Of a DNA stretch of 64,000 nucleotides, positions 19,701 through 27,414 are shown piece by piece (positions within the stretch are counted from its first letter, which is position 1; every line of letters starts with the position of its first letter). The notes below the pieces were generated by a model. It was given only the letters and a program-made list of their open reading frames with translations. It did no database searches and had not been told where the DNA came from. The stretch lies in assembly GCF_028368935.1 (NCBI RefSeq), contig NZ_JAQNDK010000003.1, positions 744,001-808,000 on the forward strand, in the 5' to 3' direction. The stretch comes from Sorangium aterium. Its GTDB lineage: Bacteria > Myxococcota_A > Polyangia > Polyangiales > Polyangiaceae. The position numbers and the translations under genes are program-made.

Positions 19701-20093
19701 CTCTCGGGGGGCATCCTGCCGGGCACCGACGCGTTCATCGACGGCGCCGAGCGGGTCGCGCGGGCGGACCACGCCGGGGCGGCGAGGGCGTGGCGGCCGC
19801 TGCTGCGGGACCCGGGGCCGTTCGCGGCGGTGATGGCCGACGCCATGGCCGCGGCGTTCGAGCGGACGGGCGAGGCGGAGCTCGTCGAGCGGCTGGAGAA
19901 GGCCGTTCCGGGGGGCGAGCGCCACCTCGGCGGCGCGAGCCTCGCCACGGTGCGCGCCGCGCGCCGGGCCGCGCGACGAGGCAAGGTGGACGAGGCGCGC
20001 GCGCTGGCGAGGCAGGTGATCGAGGCGTGGGCCATCGCGGATGAGCCCGTGCCGGCGCTCGACGACATGCGGCGGATCGCGGGGCCGCGGTAG
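16776..20093 (+). CDS. Ser/Thr protein kinase with 7-residue repeat and sensor part
   Basis: The 1105-residue product begins with a Hanks-type kinase domain (about 10-275): LGAGAMGAVYEA, catalytic Lys in RRALKVM, HRDLKPSN, a DLG variant of DFG, and YMAPEQL. A low-complexity region follows, containing eight copies of a 7-residue unit (about 355-410), then one transmembrane segment (about 425-445). The remaining 650 residues are probably periplasmic. They are Ala- and Glu-rich and helical, with TPR-like spacing near the end. The start is TTG with GGAGGT 9 bases upstream. It sits 30 bases after the FHA-sigma54 activator gene, so the pair probably forms one operon in which the kinase feeds the activator. 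The signal sensed outside is unknown. Confidence 0.88.
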   Translation: MVRGTLIADRYRVARRLGAGAMGAVYEAVDIETDRRRALKVMHAHTIERADLRRRFALEARVAGRVDSPFLVDVVDAGVDRATSTPFLVMELLEGETLAQRLARKGRCSPADALRWLGQAALGLDKMHRLGIIHRDLKPSNLFLERREHEAPRLKILDLGVAKVLDAGAGLESTAAAGTPVYMAPEQLRGGKLTPAADIHALGMIAFTLLVGSAYWQDEAARSQDPIAFALAASSGPVEPATARAARRGVSLPPAIDAWFARATAADPAARFASAVAAVEALAGALGEPGAALPLEAIWSAPQASAEGRERAPVPDAGDDGGTRTLEEREGGTRTIGEGEGAMAGRDGATRTVSVAPGAIPIAPGAIPIAPGAIPIAPGAIPIAPGAIPIAPGAVPIAPGAASIAPGAVPATPHRPRGRARWQIGLGGAAAALGAFALAAALEAPPGAPPEAASPRTTPRSPLDAPDAVLACPVLDAAGVDAPSGWLGAAAAATVCERARILLGGSPARTLVPAELLSLPHPPVDRFPVDPYAAPEARARSVEAARRRAAAHIDGEVVRDGAAFRVALRLHGPDGAEITRAQGAGRALFEAVREAMTPMVQAGHLPRAARLDPVVAEFSRAGDVDGALALLDLSMAMVHNAGGLAEECARVEAQGGALAEMGPGERYRCAFVLGLPASAIALPPAEATSPGAFAARARIDQLAHRVDDPALAAELVRRFEQEPSSWGRSTLASTASCLLQPFDAGRAAELSLLSVQIEPKNPTGEFCAPWVQLATVTRGTASAESALRAMQAWAPWDGYAWLLEEPLPDDAGRALAFARRAHALSPLDAYVADVLAGRLLAIGARGIALALAAGGYPSQRVESELLLLRVEASEARFGAALARATRAMIPSAEDAGWVRVQRLEIAWRALEIGLILGRAGEVADRAVERFLDPEPTPLDGAHHIDVPLRVAALCAHATAAASRRCFARLRALRPRLSGGILPGTDAFIDGAERVARADHAGAARAWRPLLRDPGPFAAVMADAMAAAFERTGEAELVERLEKAVPGGERHLGGASLATVRAARRAARRGKVDEARALARQVIEAWAIADEPVPALDDMRRIAGPR
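17838..18005 (+). repeat. Eight 21-bp tandem units inside the kinase gene
   Basis: Each 21-base unit encodes the consensus IAPGAIP. Units 1-5 are nearly identical; units 6-8 have drifted (IAPGAVP, IAPGAAS, IAPGAVP). The array lies between the kinase domain and the transmembrane segment and keeps the frame, so copy number could vary without breaking the gene. Confidence 0.9.
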
Positions 20094-20645
20094 GGCAGCT
20101 CGCCGCGGGGACACGATCAGGGCACGCCGCAACTCGTATACCGTGACGGGGCTCCGTTTCCCTGTCTGCGGGCGATAGCGACTGAATGCCCGCCACCCCC
20201 GCCACCAGCCGCGGGGGGGATCGGACTCGATAGCTCGCTGCGCGCTGCCGGCGATCGAACCGCTCGGAAGCGTGGGACATTCGTGCGCATCGAGATCGTC
20301 GTGACCCAGCTCCTTGAGGAAGCGGGTGAGTTTCGCCGGCAGACGGCGGAGATCTGCGATCGCGAGATCTCCGATGGATTGAAAGGTCATGAATCCGCCA
20401 TGAGGTGACATGGGGAATCCGCGCGATGACGTGGAGGAGCAGGGGCGCTCCGACCGGCGGGGGCACCGGCGCTATGCCCGATCAACGGGATCGTCCCGCC
20501 CGCTCCAGCATGGATTGGTATAGACGCCCACCATGATCCGCGATTATGCTCACTCTCGCAGCGCACAGGCGTTGAACATCTAGGCCGAACCCGGTGGCGC
20601 CGACGGTTGCCTATCCGGCCTTCCCCCCAGCGTGAGGAGAAATTC
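20094..20645. other. Intergenic region, no firm gene
   Basis: This 552-base stretch lies between the kinase gene and the OB-fold gene. A minus-strand frame from ATG 20390 gives about 80 residues of moderately protein-like sequence (MTFQSIGDLAIADLRRLP), then runs on antisense to the kinase gene without a natural end. It may be an old gene fragment, but nothing identifies it. No strong promoter or hairpin was seen. Confidence 0.35.
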
Positions 20646-21302
20646 ATGCTCTCATTTTTCCGTGGTGCTTCCCGTGGTGCCGCCGCTTTCCTCGCGATCT
20701 CAATCACCGCTGGCCCGCTCTTCGCGGCGGGCGACTCGATTCGATTCGCGCGGGACCAGGCCGAGGGAACGGTGGTCACGGTCCAAGGCGTCGTGTCCGT
20801 TCCCTCGGGCGCGTTCGCTCCAAACGATGAGGGGTTCGCCATCCAGAAAGGGGACTCGGGGATCTACATCCACGATGCGCTGGGCGGGAGCTATGCGCTC
20901 GGGCAGAAGGTCGTCGTGACCGGCGCGGTGGCGAACAGCTACGGCCAGGTCCTCGGCATCCAGCCCACGGCAATCGCCGTCACCGGCTCGCATCCCGTTC
21001 ACCCCGCCAAGCCGATCGACACGGGCGACGTGGGCGAGGGCTCCGAGGGCACGCTCGTCCGCATCCAGGGCACGGTGGTGGACGACGTGTTTGACGATGG
21101 CGCCTACGGCTATCGATTCCACGTCGACGACGGCTCGGGCGAGGTGACCGTGTTCGTCTATACCGGGACGGGCATTGACGTGAGCGGCGTCGCCCTGGGG
21201 GACGAGGTGGAGATCACGGGGTTCAGCGGCCAGTTCCTGGATCATTACGAGGTGAACCCGCGCGTCGCCTCGGACATCGAGGAGGTCTCTGGTTGCGATT
21301 GA
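20646..21302 (+). CDS. Secreted OB-fold-like protein
   Basis: The 218-residue product has a signal peptide (hydrophobic AAAFLAISITAGPLFAA, cleavage near AAG-D). Two similar beta-rich modules follow (about 35-115 and 120-205). Each has the pattern of an OB fold: VVTVQGVVSV, then GIYIHD and LGQKVVVTGAV; and LVRIQGTVVD, then GEVTVFVYTGTGI and LGDEVEITGFSG. Exported proteins of this type are often fused to nucleases or lipoproteins. Here the fold stands alone, so a binding role is the most that can be inferred. The start is supported by GAGGAG upstream. The last 48 bases are echoed just after the stop codon. Confidence 0.7.
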   Translation: MLSFFRGASRGAAAFLAISITAGPLFAAGDSIRFARDQAEGTVVTVQGVVSVPSGAFAPNDEGFAIQKGDSGIYIHDALGGSYALGQKVVVTGAVANSYGQVLGIQPTAIAVTGSHPVHPAKPIDTGDVGEGSEGTLVRIQGTVVDDVFDDGAYGYRFHVDDGSGEVTVFVYTGTGIDVSGVALGDEVEITGFSGQFLDHYEVNPRVASDIEEVSGCD

Positions 21303-21355
21303 CGACGAGGTGAACCCGCGTGTCCCTCGGACATCGCGGAGGGCTCTGGCTGCCT
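21249..21355 (+). repeat. Imperfect direct duplication of the OB-fold gene tail
   Basis: The segment 21249-21296, which encodes the last part of the OB-fold protein, is repeated imperfectly at 21308-21355 beyond the stop. The copies share GAGGTGAACCCGCG and CTCGGACATCG and differ at several positions. The copy has lost the frame, so it is a relic duplication. Confidence 0.7.
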
Positions 21356-21549
21356 CCGGACGACGCCGCGGTGAAGCACCGCATCGAGGCTGAGGGGGAT
21401 CGGGGCGAGAGCCATGTTGGCCGGTCGCGCTGCTGCTCTCGCGCGTCGCCGCGCTGACCGCGCCGCGGTGTGCTCGCGAACGCGCGCCTCCGCCCCGCTC
21501 GCCGCGCTGTTCATCGCCGGCGACGGCGCCTAGACTGCGGTGACGGTCG

Positions 21550-23307
21550 ATGGCCACCTGCCCCGCGTGTCGCTCGGTCTATCCGGAGGATGTGGCGACC
21601 TGCCCCGAGCACGGCGGCGCGCTGCTGCCGGACGAGGCCTTCTCCGACGAGGACGCGCAGCTCCCGCCGGGCGCGATGCTCGGCGAGTACCGCGTCGAGC
21701 GGATGCTCGGCGCAGGGACGTTCGGCGATGTCTACGCGGGAGAGCAGCCCCTCATCGGCAAGCGGGTCGCGATCAAGGTGCTGAACCGGCGGTTCGCGTC
21801 CGACCCGACCGTCGTCTCGCGCTTCGTCGGCGAGGCGCGCGCGGTGAACCGCATCCGGCACCGCAACATCATCGACATCTTCTCCTTCGGCGTCGTCGAC
21901 GGGCGGCACTACTTCATCATGGAGCTGCTCGACGGGCTCACGCTCGGCGCGCTGATCCGGCGCGAGGGGCGCCTCTCCCCGGGCCGCGCCGTCCCGATCC
22001 TCGAGGGTATCGCCGACGCGCTCGACGCCGCGCACGCGGCGGGGATCACGCACCGCGATCTGAAACCCGAGAACATCTTCGTGGCGATCGAGAAGGGCGG
22101 TCGCTACTTCCCCAAGCTGCTCGATTTCGGCGTGGCGAAGCTCGCGGACGAGGCGCTCGCCCACAAGACGGCCACGGGGGTCGCCATCGGAACGCCCGCG
22201 TACATGTCGCCCGAGCAGGTCCGCGGCAAGGGCGTCGACCATCGCTCGGACATCTACGCCCTCGGCGTGATCGCCCACGAGGTGCTCACGGGGGCGCTCG
22301 TCTTCCAGGGCGAGTCGATGATGGACGTGATGATGATGCACCTCCTCCAGGAGCCGCCGCGGGCGTCGGAGGCCTGCGCGGATCTCCCGCCCGAGCTCGA
22401 CGCCCCGGTGACGGCGATGCTTGCGAAGCGCGCCGAGGATCGCCCGCCGTCGGCGGGCGCAGCGGTCCAGGCGTTCGTCGAGCAGGTGCGCAAGCTCGGC
22501 CTCGAGGGGCTCGACGGCGCGGGCGCCTCGCGGCCCCGGAGCAGCGCGCGCGTGGTGTCCGTCGGGTCGCAGGACGTCAGCTCCGAGGCGGCGACCGCCG
22601 TGGTCGACGCGCTCGATCCGGAGGAGGGCAGCGGCGCTGCCGGAGGCGGCGCCTCCGGGAACGGCGGCTCCTCCGGCACGCTGCGCAGCCCTGGCGGGAG
22701 CGGGGCCGTCGTGGCGGGGCGGACGCAGCCCATGCCGCCGGGCTCGGTGGCGCCTGCCGATGTCGGCCGGACGGTGGCGCTCGCCCCGCTCGCCGAGCCC
22801 GCCCGGACGGCGGCGCTCGCACCGCTCGCCGAAGCCGTCCAGGCGCCGAGGACCCGTGCCCGCCGCGCCGGGGTGCTCGCGGTGCTGCTCCTTGGCGGCG
22901 CCATGGCCGTGGCGATCGCGTGGCTCCGCCCCGGCGGCGAAGGTGCCTCGACCCGCGATGCCGCCCCGACGGCGACCACGGGCGCGCCGCCCGGCGCCGC
23001 CGACGTCACGGGCGCGCCGTCCAGCGCCGTGGGCCCCCTCGGCGCGCCGCTGGCCGGCGCGGGCGCCACCGGCGCGCCGTCCGGCGCCGCGGATCCTTCG
23101 GGCGCGCCGCCCGTCGCAGGCGCCGCGTCCGGTCTCCAGGCGGCTCCGGGCGCAGCCGCGGATGGATCGGCGCCGCCCGCACCGGCCGCCGGGGCGGCCA
23201 GCGCGGCGTCGACCACGGCGCCGTCGGGCGTCCGGGCGAGCCACCCGCGCAAGTACCACACCGATCTGGAGAAGCCGGCGTTCGGCAGCTTCCGCGGAGC
23301 CCCCTGA
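21550..23307 (+). CDS. Ser/Thr protein kinase with N-terminal zinc ribbon
   Basis: This 585-residue kinase begins with a small putative zinc-binding ribbon (CPAC, then CPEHGG, about residues 4-23). A Hanks-type kinase domain follows (about 45-315): LGAGTFGDVY, catalytic Lys in RVAIKVLN, HRDLKPENI, LDFGVAK and YMSPEQVRG. All catalytic residues are intact. Next comes a Gly/Ser/Pro-rich juxtamembrane region, one transmembrane segment (about 440-460, VLAVLLLGGAMAVAIAW) and an Ala/Pro-rich outer part with repeated GAPxGAAD-type motifs, which resembles a wall-spanning stalk more than a sensor. The FG-GAP lipoprotein gene starts 2 bases after its stop, so these two and the following PEGA gene are one operon. 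Confidence 0.9.
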   Translation: MATCPACRSVYPEDVATCPEHGGALLPDEAFSDEDAQLPPGAMLGEYRVERMLGAGTFGDVYAGEQPLIGKRVAIKVLNRRFASDPTVVSRFVGEARAVNRIRHRNIIDIFSFGVVDGRHYFIMELLDGLTLGALIRREGRLSPGRAVPILEGIADALDAAHAAGITHRDLKPENIFVAIEKGGRYFPKLLDFGVAKLADEALAHKTATGVAIGTPAYMSPEQVRGKGVDHRSDIYALGVIAHEVLTGALVFQGESMMDVMMMHLLQEPPRASEACADLPPELDAPVTAMLAKRAEDRPPSAGAAVQAFVEQVRKLGLEGLDGAGASRPRSSARVVSVGSQDVSSEAATAVVDALDPEEGSGAAGGGASGNGGSSGTLRSPGGSGAVVAGRTQPMPPGSVAPADVGRTVALAPLAEPARTAALAPLAEAVQAPRTRARRAGVLAVLLLGGAMAVAIAWLRPGGEGASTRDAAPTATTGAPPGAADVTGAPSSAVGPLGAPLAGAGATGAPSGAADPSGAPPVAGAASGLQAAPGAAADGSAPPAPAAGAASAASTTAPSGVRASHPRKYHTDLEKPAFGSFRGAP

Positions 23308-23309
23308 CC

Positions 23310-26075
23310 ATGAAGGCATCTCACGGAGCGTCGGTCGTCCTGGCGATCGCGGCGGCCGGCTGCGCGAACCTCTCGCTGCTCGAGGAGGACGTCTGCGGCA
23401 ACCGCGTCGTCGAGGCGCCTGACGAGGCCTGCGACGGGCAGGAAGGCTGCGGCGCGCCCGGGAGCGCGCACCAGTGCCGCTACCTCTGCGGGGGCGCCGA
23501 AGGGTTCGTGTGCCCCGGCGGCTACGGGTGCGGCGCGGACGGCGTCTGCCGGCGGCCCACGGGCGTGTTCGAGGAGCTCTCGGCGCGCACCATGGTCACG
23601 GCGATGGAGCTCTCGGCCGGCGATATCAACGCCGACGGCTGCGACGAGCTCGTGCACACGACGCTCGAGAGCACCACGATCACGGCGCTCCCGAGCCAGG
23701 CCCCTGGCCTGTGCGCGCAAGCGGAGCAGGCGCTCCCGATCGCCCGGGCGGCGTCGAGCGAGGAGACGTCACCCGCCCCGATCCTGCGCGATCTCACGAG
23801 CGACGGTCAGCTCGAGCTCATCGTCGCAGGGCGCGGGGACGTGGTCGCCGCGCAGGGGGGCGCCGCGAACGGCCTCTTCGTGTTCTCCGCCTCCGAGAGC
23901 GCGGCCATGGCCCCCACGCTCTACGCGACCACGCGCCTCGACAGCGAGGCCGCGCGCCTCCTGTCGGCGCGGCTGCGCGGCCGCGACGCCGCGCTGATCT
24001 TCCTCGGGGCAGCCGCCGCGACCGGCGGCGCGAACGGCGGCGGTACGGGCGGCGAGCCGCCGGCGAGCGCCGGCCCCGGCCGTGTCGCCGTGATGTCGGA
24101 CCCGGCCGCGACGCCGCAGACGCTCGACGGCGACGTCGTGGCCCCCGGCGACATCGCGGCCGCTGTCGCCGCCGATCTGGATGGGGACGCCGCCGCGGAC
24201 GCCGAGCCGTGCGACGAGGCGATCGTGGCGAAGCGGGGCGACGATCGGATCCGCATCTACGCCGTGTGCGGCCCCGCGGGCTCGAACGCGCTCGCGGCGC
24301 TGCCCGAGGTGCAGCTCGGCGGCGGCGCGAGGATCCGCGACGTCAACGCGTCGCTCGCCGTGCACGATCAGAACGGCGACGGCTTCCTCGACATCGTCGT
24401 GAACGCCATCCACGGCGATCTCGGCGAGATCCACGTCGCGTACGGCCTCGGCAACGGGCGCTTCCATTCGACCCCGAGCCTCCCGTCCTCCGGCTCGCCC
24501 GACCAGCGCACGGGCGCGCTCTCGCTCGGCGACGCGGAGCTCGAGGCCGCGCTCGCCGATCCGGACCGGATCTTCGTCGCCGGCGACTTCGATGCAGACC
24601 GCCCCGGGCCAGAGCTCGTGCCGCTCGACTGCCGCCCCGGCGCGCCGTTCCAGTCGCCGGTCTGCGGTTCCATCGGAGGAGGGTGCGAGGCGATCGCCGC
24701 CGACGTGAACGCCGACGGCCACCTCGATATCGTCGCCACCGAGACGCAGCTGCCCGACATCACGGTCTACACCGGCGCCTCGGACGGCACGTTCTACACG
24801 CAGCGCGTCGCGACGCAGTGCCCGCCTCACTACCTCGCCGTCGGCGACTTCGACGGCGATCGGGTGAACGACATCGCCTACTTCGATCAGCAGGCGCGGC
24901 CTTCGTCTCCGCAGCCCTCCACCCGGCTCGACATCGCCTACGGCAACGCCTTCGCCGCGCCCTCCGCGCCGGCCGGGCACGGCCGCCTCGATCTCGCCAG
25001 CGGCCTCGTCGCGGGCCGCGTGCTCCAGGAGGCCACGGGCGTGCAGCTCTTCGCGCTGCGCGGCCTCCCGCGGCCGCCCGACGCGCCTGTGGGCTCCGGC
25101 TCCGGGCTCGCGCTCATCGAGGGGGGCCGCGATCGCCTCATCCGCGCGCCGTTCTACTTCGCCGCGCCTCCCGGAGCGCCGGGAGGCATGCCGCCTGGTC
25201 CTGGCATGCCGCCTGGTAGCGGCGCGTCGAGCTCCATCCTGCCCGTGAGGCTCCTCGCGGTCGCGGGCGGCATGTTCGCGACCGGGGCCGACGGCGAACC
25301 CCAGCAGCGCCTTGCCGCGATCACGGAGCTCGCCGTGGAGGGCGGGCCGGGGCCCGTGCCCGAAGGCACGCAGCTCTGGCTGATCTCCGTCTCGCCGGAG
25401 GGAGACAACCTGCGCGCCGAGGCGTCCGGCCGGCCCGGCGAGGGAGCGCCGCCGTGCGACGCGTGCGTGCTCGCGCCGATCGACACCGACGGCGACCGCC
25501 GCGACGAGCTCGTGTGGCTGAACGACGGCGAGCTCGCGATCTACGCGGCCGACGGCGAGAAGCTCGTCGAGGCGGCCCGGCAGGAGACGGCGCACGTGTT
25601 CAAGGCCATCGTCGAGGACGTGAACCCGCCGAAGTACGCGCCGCGCCCCCTCGTCGCGGATCTGGACGGCGACGGGCAGCAAGATCTCCTCGCGCGCGCG
25701 GACAGCGGCGAGATCGTCGCGCTCTGGGGCCGTGCCGGCGGGGGCTTCGACGAGACGGCGCTCGTCGCCCCGGAGCCCTGCGAGGGCGACAAGGTCTGCG
25801 CGGGCCTCGCCGTGGCGCTGCTCAACGCCGACGCCGACGTCGCGCTCGAGGTCGCCGTGGCCGGGCCCGGGCGGCTCGAGCTCTACGACCTCGACGCCGG
25901 CGCGCGGGCGCTTCGCCGTCTCGAGACCACCTTTCCCGGCCCTCCGCCGGAGGCTGGCAGCGATTTCGTCGCGCTGGTCGCGGGCGACGTCGACGGGGAT
26001 GGCGTCGACGATCTCGCGGTGGCGATGAGCTCCGCGTTCCTGAAGGTGTTCCGCGGCAAGCCGGTGCTGCAATGA
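23310..26075 (+). CDS. FG-GAP/VCBS-repeat lipoprotein
   Basis: This is a 921-residue predicted lipoprotein (lipobox ending in AAGC). Near residues 30-75 is a myxobacterial Cys-rich module (CGNRVVEAPDEACDG). Over the remaining length at least eight FG-GAP/VCBS units can be read from their calcium-loop cores, for example DLDGDAAADAE, DQNGDGFLDIVV, DFDGDRVNDIAYF, DLDGDGQQDLL and DVDGDGVDDLAV. Such repeats build seven-bladed integrin-like beta-propellers that bind ligands or partner proteins. A GMPPGPGMPPGSG insert near 630-640 separates two groups of blades. It should sit on the cell surface or in the periplasm. Its ATG is 2 bases after the kinase stop and its stop overlaps the next start, so the three products are made together. 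Confidence 0.85.
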   Translation: MKASHGASVVLAIAAAGCANLSLLEEDVCGNRVVEAPDEACDGQEGCGAPGSAHQCRYLCGGAEGFVCPGGYGCGADGVCRRPTGVFEELSARTMVTAMELSAGDINADGCDELVHTTLESTTITALPSQAPGLCAQAEQALPIARAASSEETSPAPILRDLTSDGQLELIVAGRGDVVAAQGGAANGLFVFSASESAAMAPTLYATTRLDSEAARLLSARLRGRDAALIFLGAAAATGGANGGGTGGEPPASAGPGRVAVMSDPAATPQTLDGDVVAPGDIAAAVAADLDGDAAADAEPCDEAIVAKRGDDRIRIYAVCGPAGSNALAALPEVQLGGGARIRDVNASLAVHDQNGDGFLDIVVNAIHGDLGEIHVAYGLGNGRFHSTPSLPSSGSPDQRTGALSLGDAELEAALADPDRIFVAGDFDADRPGPELVPLDCRPGAPFQSPVCGSIGGGCEAIAADVNADGHLDIVATETQLPDITVYTGASDGTFYTQRVATQCPPHYLAVGDFDGDRVNDIAYFDQQARPSSPQPSTRLDIAYGNAFAAPSAPAGHGRLDLASGLVAGRVLQEATGVQLFALRGLPRPPDAPVGSGSGLALIEGGRDRLIRAPFYFAAPPGAPGGMPPGPGMPPGSGASSSILPVRLLAVAGGMFATGADGEPQQRLAAITELAVEGGPGPVPEGTQLWLISVSPEGDNLRAEASGRPGEGAPPCDACVLAPIDTDGDRRDELVWLNDGELAIYAADGEKLVEAARQETAHVFKAIVEDVNPPKYAPRPLVADLDGDGQQDLLARADSGEIVALWGRAGGGFDETALVAPEPCEGDKVCAGLAVALLNADADVALEVAVAGPGRLELYDLDAGARALRRLETTFPGPPPEAGSDFVALVAGDVDGDGVDDLAVAMSSAFLKVFRGKPVLQ

Positions 26076-27355
26076 GGGCGGCGGCTCGCCCCTTCCGTCC
26101 GTTGCTCCTCTGGGCCTCGCTGAGCCTCGCCGCGGCGCCCGCCGCGGCCCAGGCGGACGCGCGCCCGACGCCCGAGCAGGTGGCGCAGGCGGAGAACTAC
26201 TTCAACGCCGGCGCGCAGGCGTACGAGGCGGGCCAGTACCAGGTCGCAGCGGAGGCGTTCCTGGAGGCTCACGAGCGCGTGCCGAGCCCGTCGCTCCTGT
26301 TCTCGGCGGCGCAGGCCTTCCGGCGGCAGTACCTCACGGAGCCGTCGCCGGACGCGCTGCGCCGCGCGATCGCCCTCTACCGCGAGTACCTGCGCCAGGA
26401 TCCGAAGGCGACGCGCCGCGAGGAGGCGGTGACGGCCCTCGGGTCGCTCGTGCCGCTGGAGGCGCGGCTCGCCGGCGAGGGCGCGGCGCCTGCGGGCGGC
26501 GAGGGCTCGACGGCAGAGGGCGGCGGCCCCGCGACAGCCGCGAGGCCGGCGGCGGGCGGGACGCGGCTCTTGCTGTCGTCGCCGGCCGAGGGGGCGCGGG
26601 TGTCGGTGGACGGCCAGCCGTTCGTCGCGGCGCCGCTCGTGGCGCCTGTCGCTCCTGGCCCGCACCGCGTGCGGGTGCAGGCGACGGGGCACTACGACGA
26701 AGAGCTCACGGTCGTCGCGGTCGCCGGCGAGCTGATGCCGCGGCACGTCGTGCTGCGGGTGAAGCCCGCGCAGCTGCGGGTGACCGGCACGGGCGGCGCG
26801 CGCATCGCGGTGGACGGGCAGGTGAGGGGGACGGCGCCGACGGCCGGAGCGATCGCGATCGAGCCGGGGGTTCATGTCGTCGAGGTCTCGCTGCCGGGAT
26901 ACGAGCTCTTCCGGCGGGAGCTCCGCGTGACGCGCGAGCAGGCGGTGGCGCTCGACGCCGAGCTCCGCATGACCTCCCGCCGCGTCGCCGCGTGGACGGC
27001 GCTCGGCGTCGGCGCGGCGGGCGCCGTCGCGACCGGCGTGCTCGGTGGCCTCGCCCTCGCGAGCCAGAGCGAGGCGGTCGAGCTGCGGGACAGGAAGGAC
27101 GCGGACTCGCTCACGCCGTCGGAGCGGGATCGCTACAACGCCGCGGTCGACGCGCGCGGCAGCCTCGGCGCAGCGGCGGCCGTCGCTGGCGGGGTGTCGT
27201 TCCTGGCTGCCGCCGCGGGGTTCGGGCTCTTCGCGTTCGACGAGCCGAAGGGCCTTGGCTCCGCCGCTCCCGCCGCGCCGCCGCCGAGGGATCCCGGGGT
27301 GGGCGCGGAGTTCACGGTGGGAGTTCTGTCGGCCGGTGTCCGAGGGCGCTTCTAG
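26072..27355 (+). CDS. TPR and PEGA-domain membrane protein
   Basis: The 427-residue product starts at ATG 26072, which overlaps the TGA of the FG-GAP gene (ATGA). It has a signal peptide (cleavage near AAAQA) and a TPR-like helical stretch (about 35-115, with AENYFNAGAQAYEAGQYQVAA). Two PEGA domains follow (about 160-225 and 230-290), seen in SPAEGARVSVDG and GARIAVDGQVRG. Two hydrophobic segments near 305-325 and 365-390 lie close to the C-terminus. PEGA domains are common in surface and periplasmic proteins, often beside Ser/Thr kinases, as here. A role as membrane partner of the upstream kinase and lipoprotein is inferred from the overlapping genes. Confidence 0.85.
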   Translation: MRAAARPFRPLLLWASLSLAAAPAAAQADARPTPEQVAQAENYFNAGAQAYEAGQYQVAAEAFLEAHERVPSPSLLFSAAQAFRRQYLTEPSPDALRRAIALYREYLRQDPKATRREEAVTALGSLVPLEARLAGEGAAPAGGEGSTAEGGGPATAARPAAGGTRLLLSSPAEGARVSVDGQPFVAAPLVAPVAPGPHRVRVQATGHYDEELTVVAVAGELMPRHVVLRVKPAQLRVTGTGGARIAVDGQVRGTAPTAGAIAIEPGVHVVEVSLPGYELFRRELRVTREQAVALDAELRMTSRRVAAWTALGVGAAGAVATGVLGGLALASQSEAVELRDRKDADSLTPSERDRYNAAVDARGSLGAAAAVAGGVSFLAAAAGFGLFAFDEPKGLGSAAPAAPPPRDPGVGAEFTVGVLSAGVRGRF

Positions 27356-27414
27356 GTTTCCGTCTCACCGCAGGTCGTCCCCGCGAGCTCGGACCGCGAT
27401 CAACCGCGCCGCGA

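Noticed and set aside
18135-20411. Minus-strand open frame of about 758 codons opposite the kinase gene
   Set aside because: Its composition (Arg/Pro/Gly) and lack of motifs mark it as a shadow. Only its first 80 codons, outside the kinase gene, look slightly protein-like.
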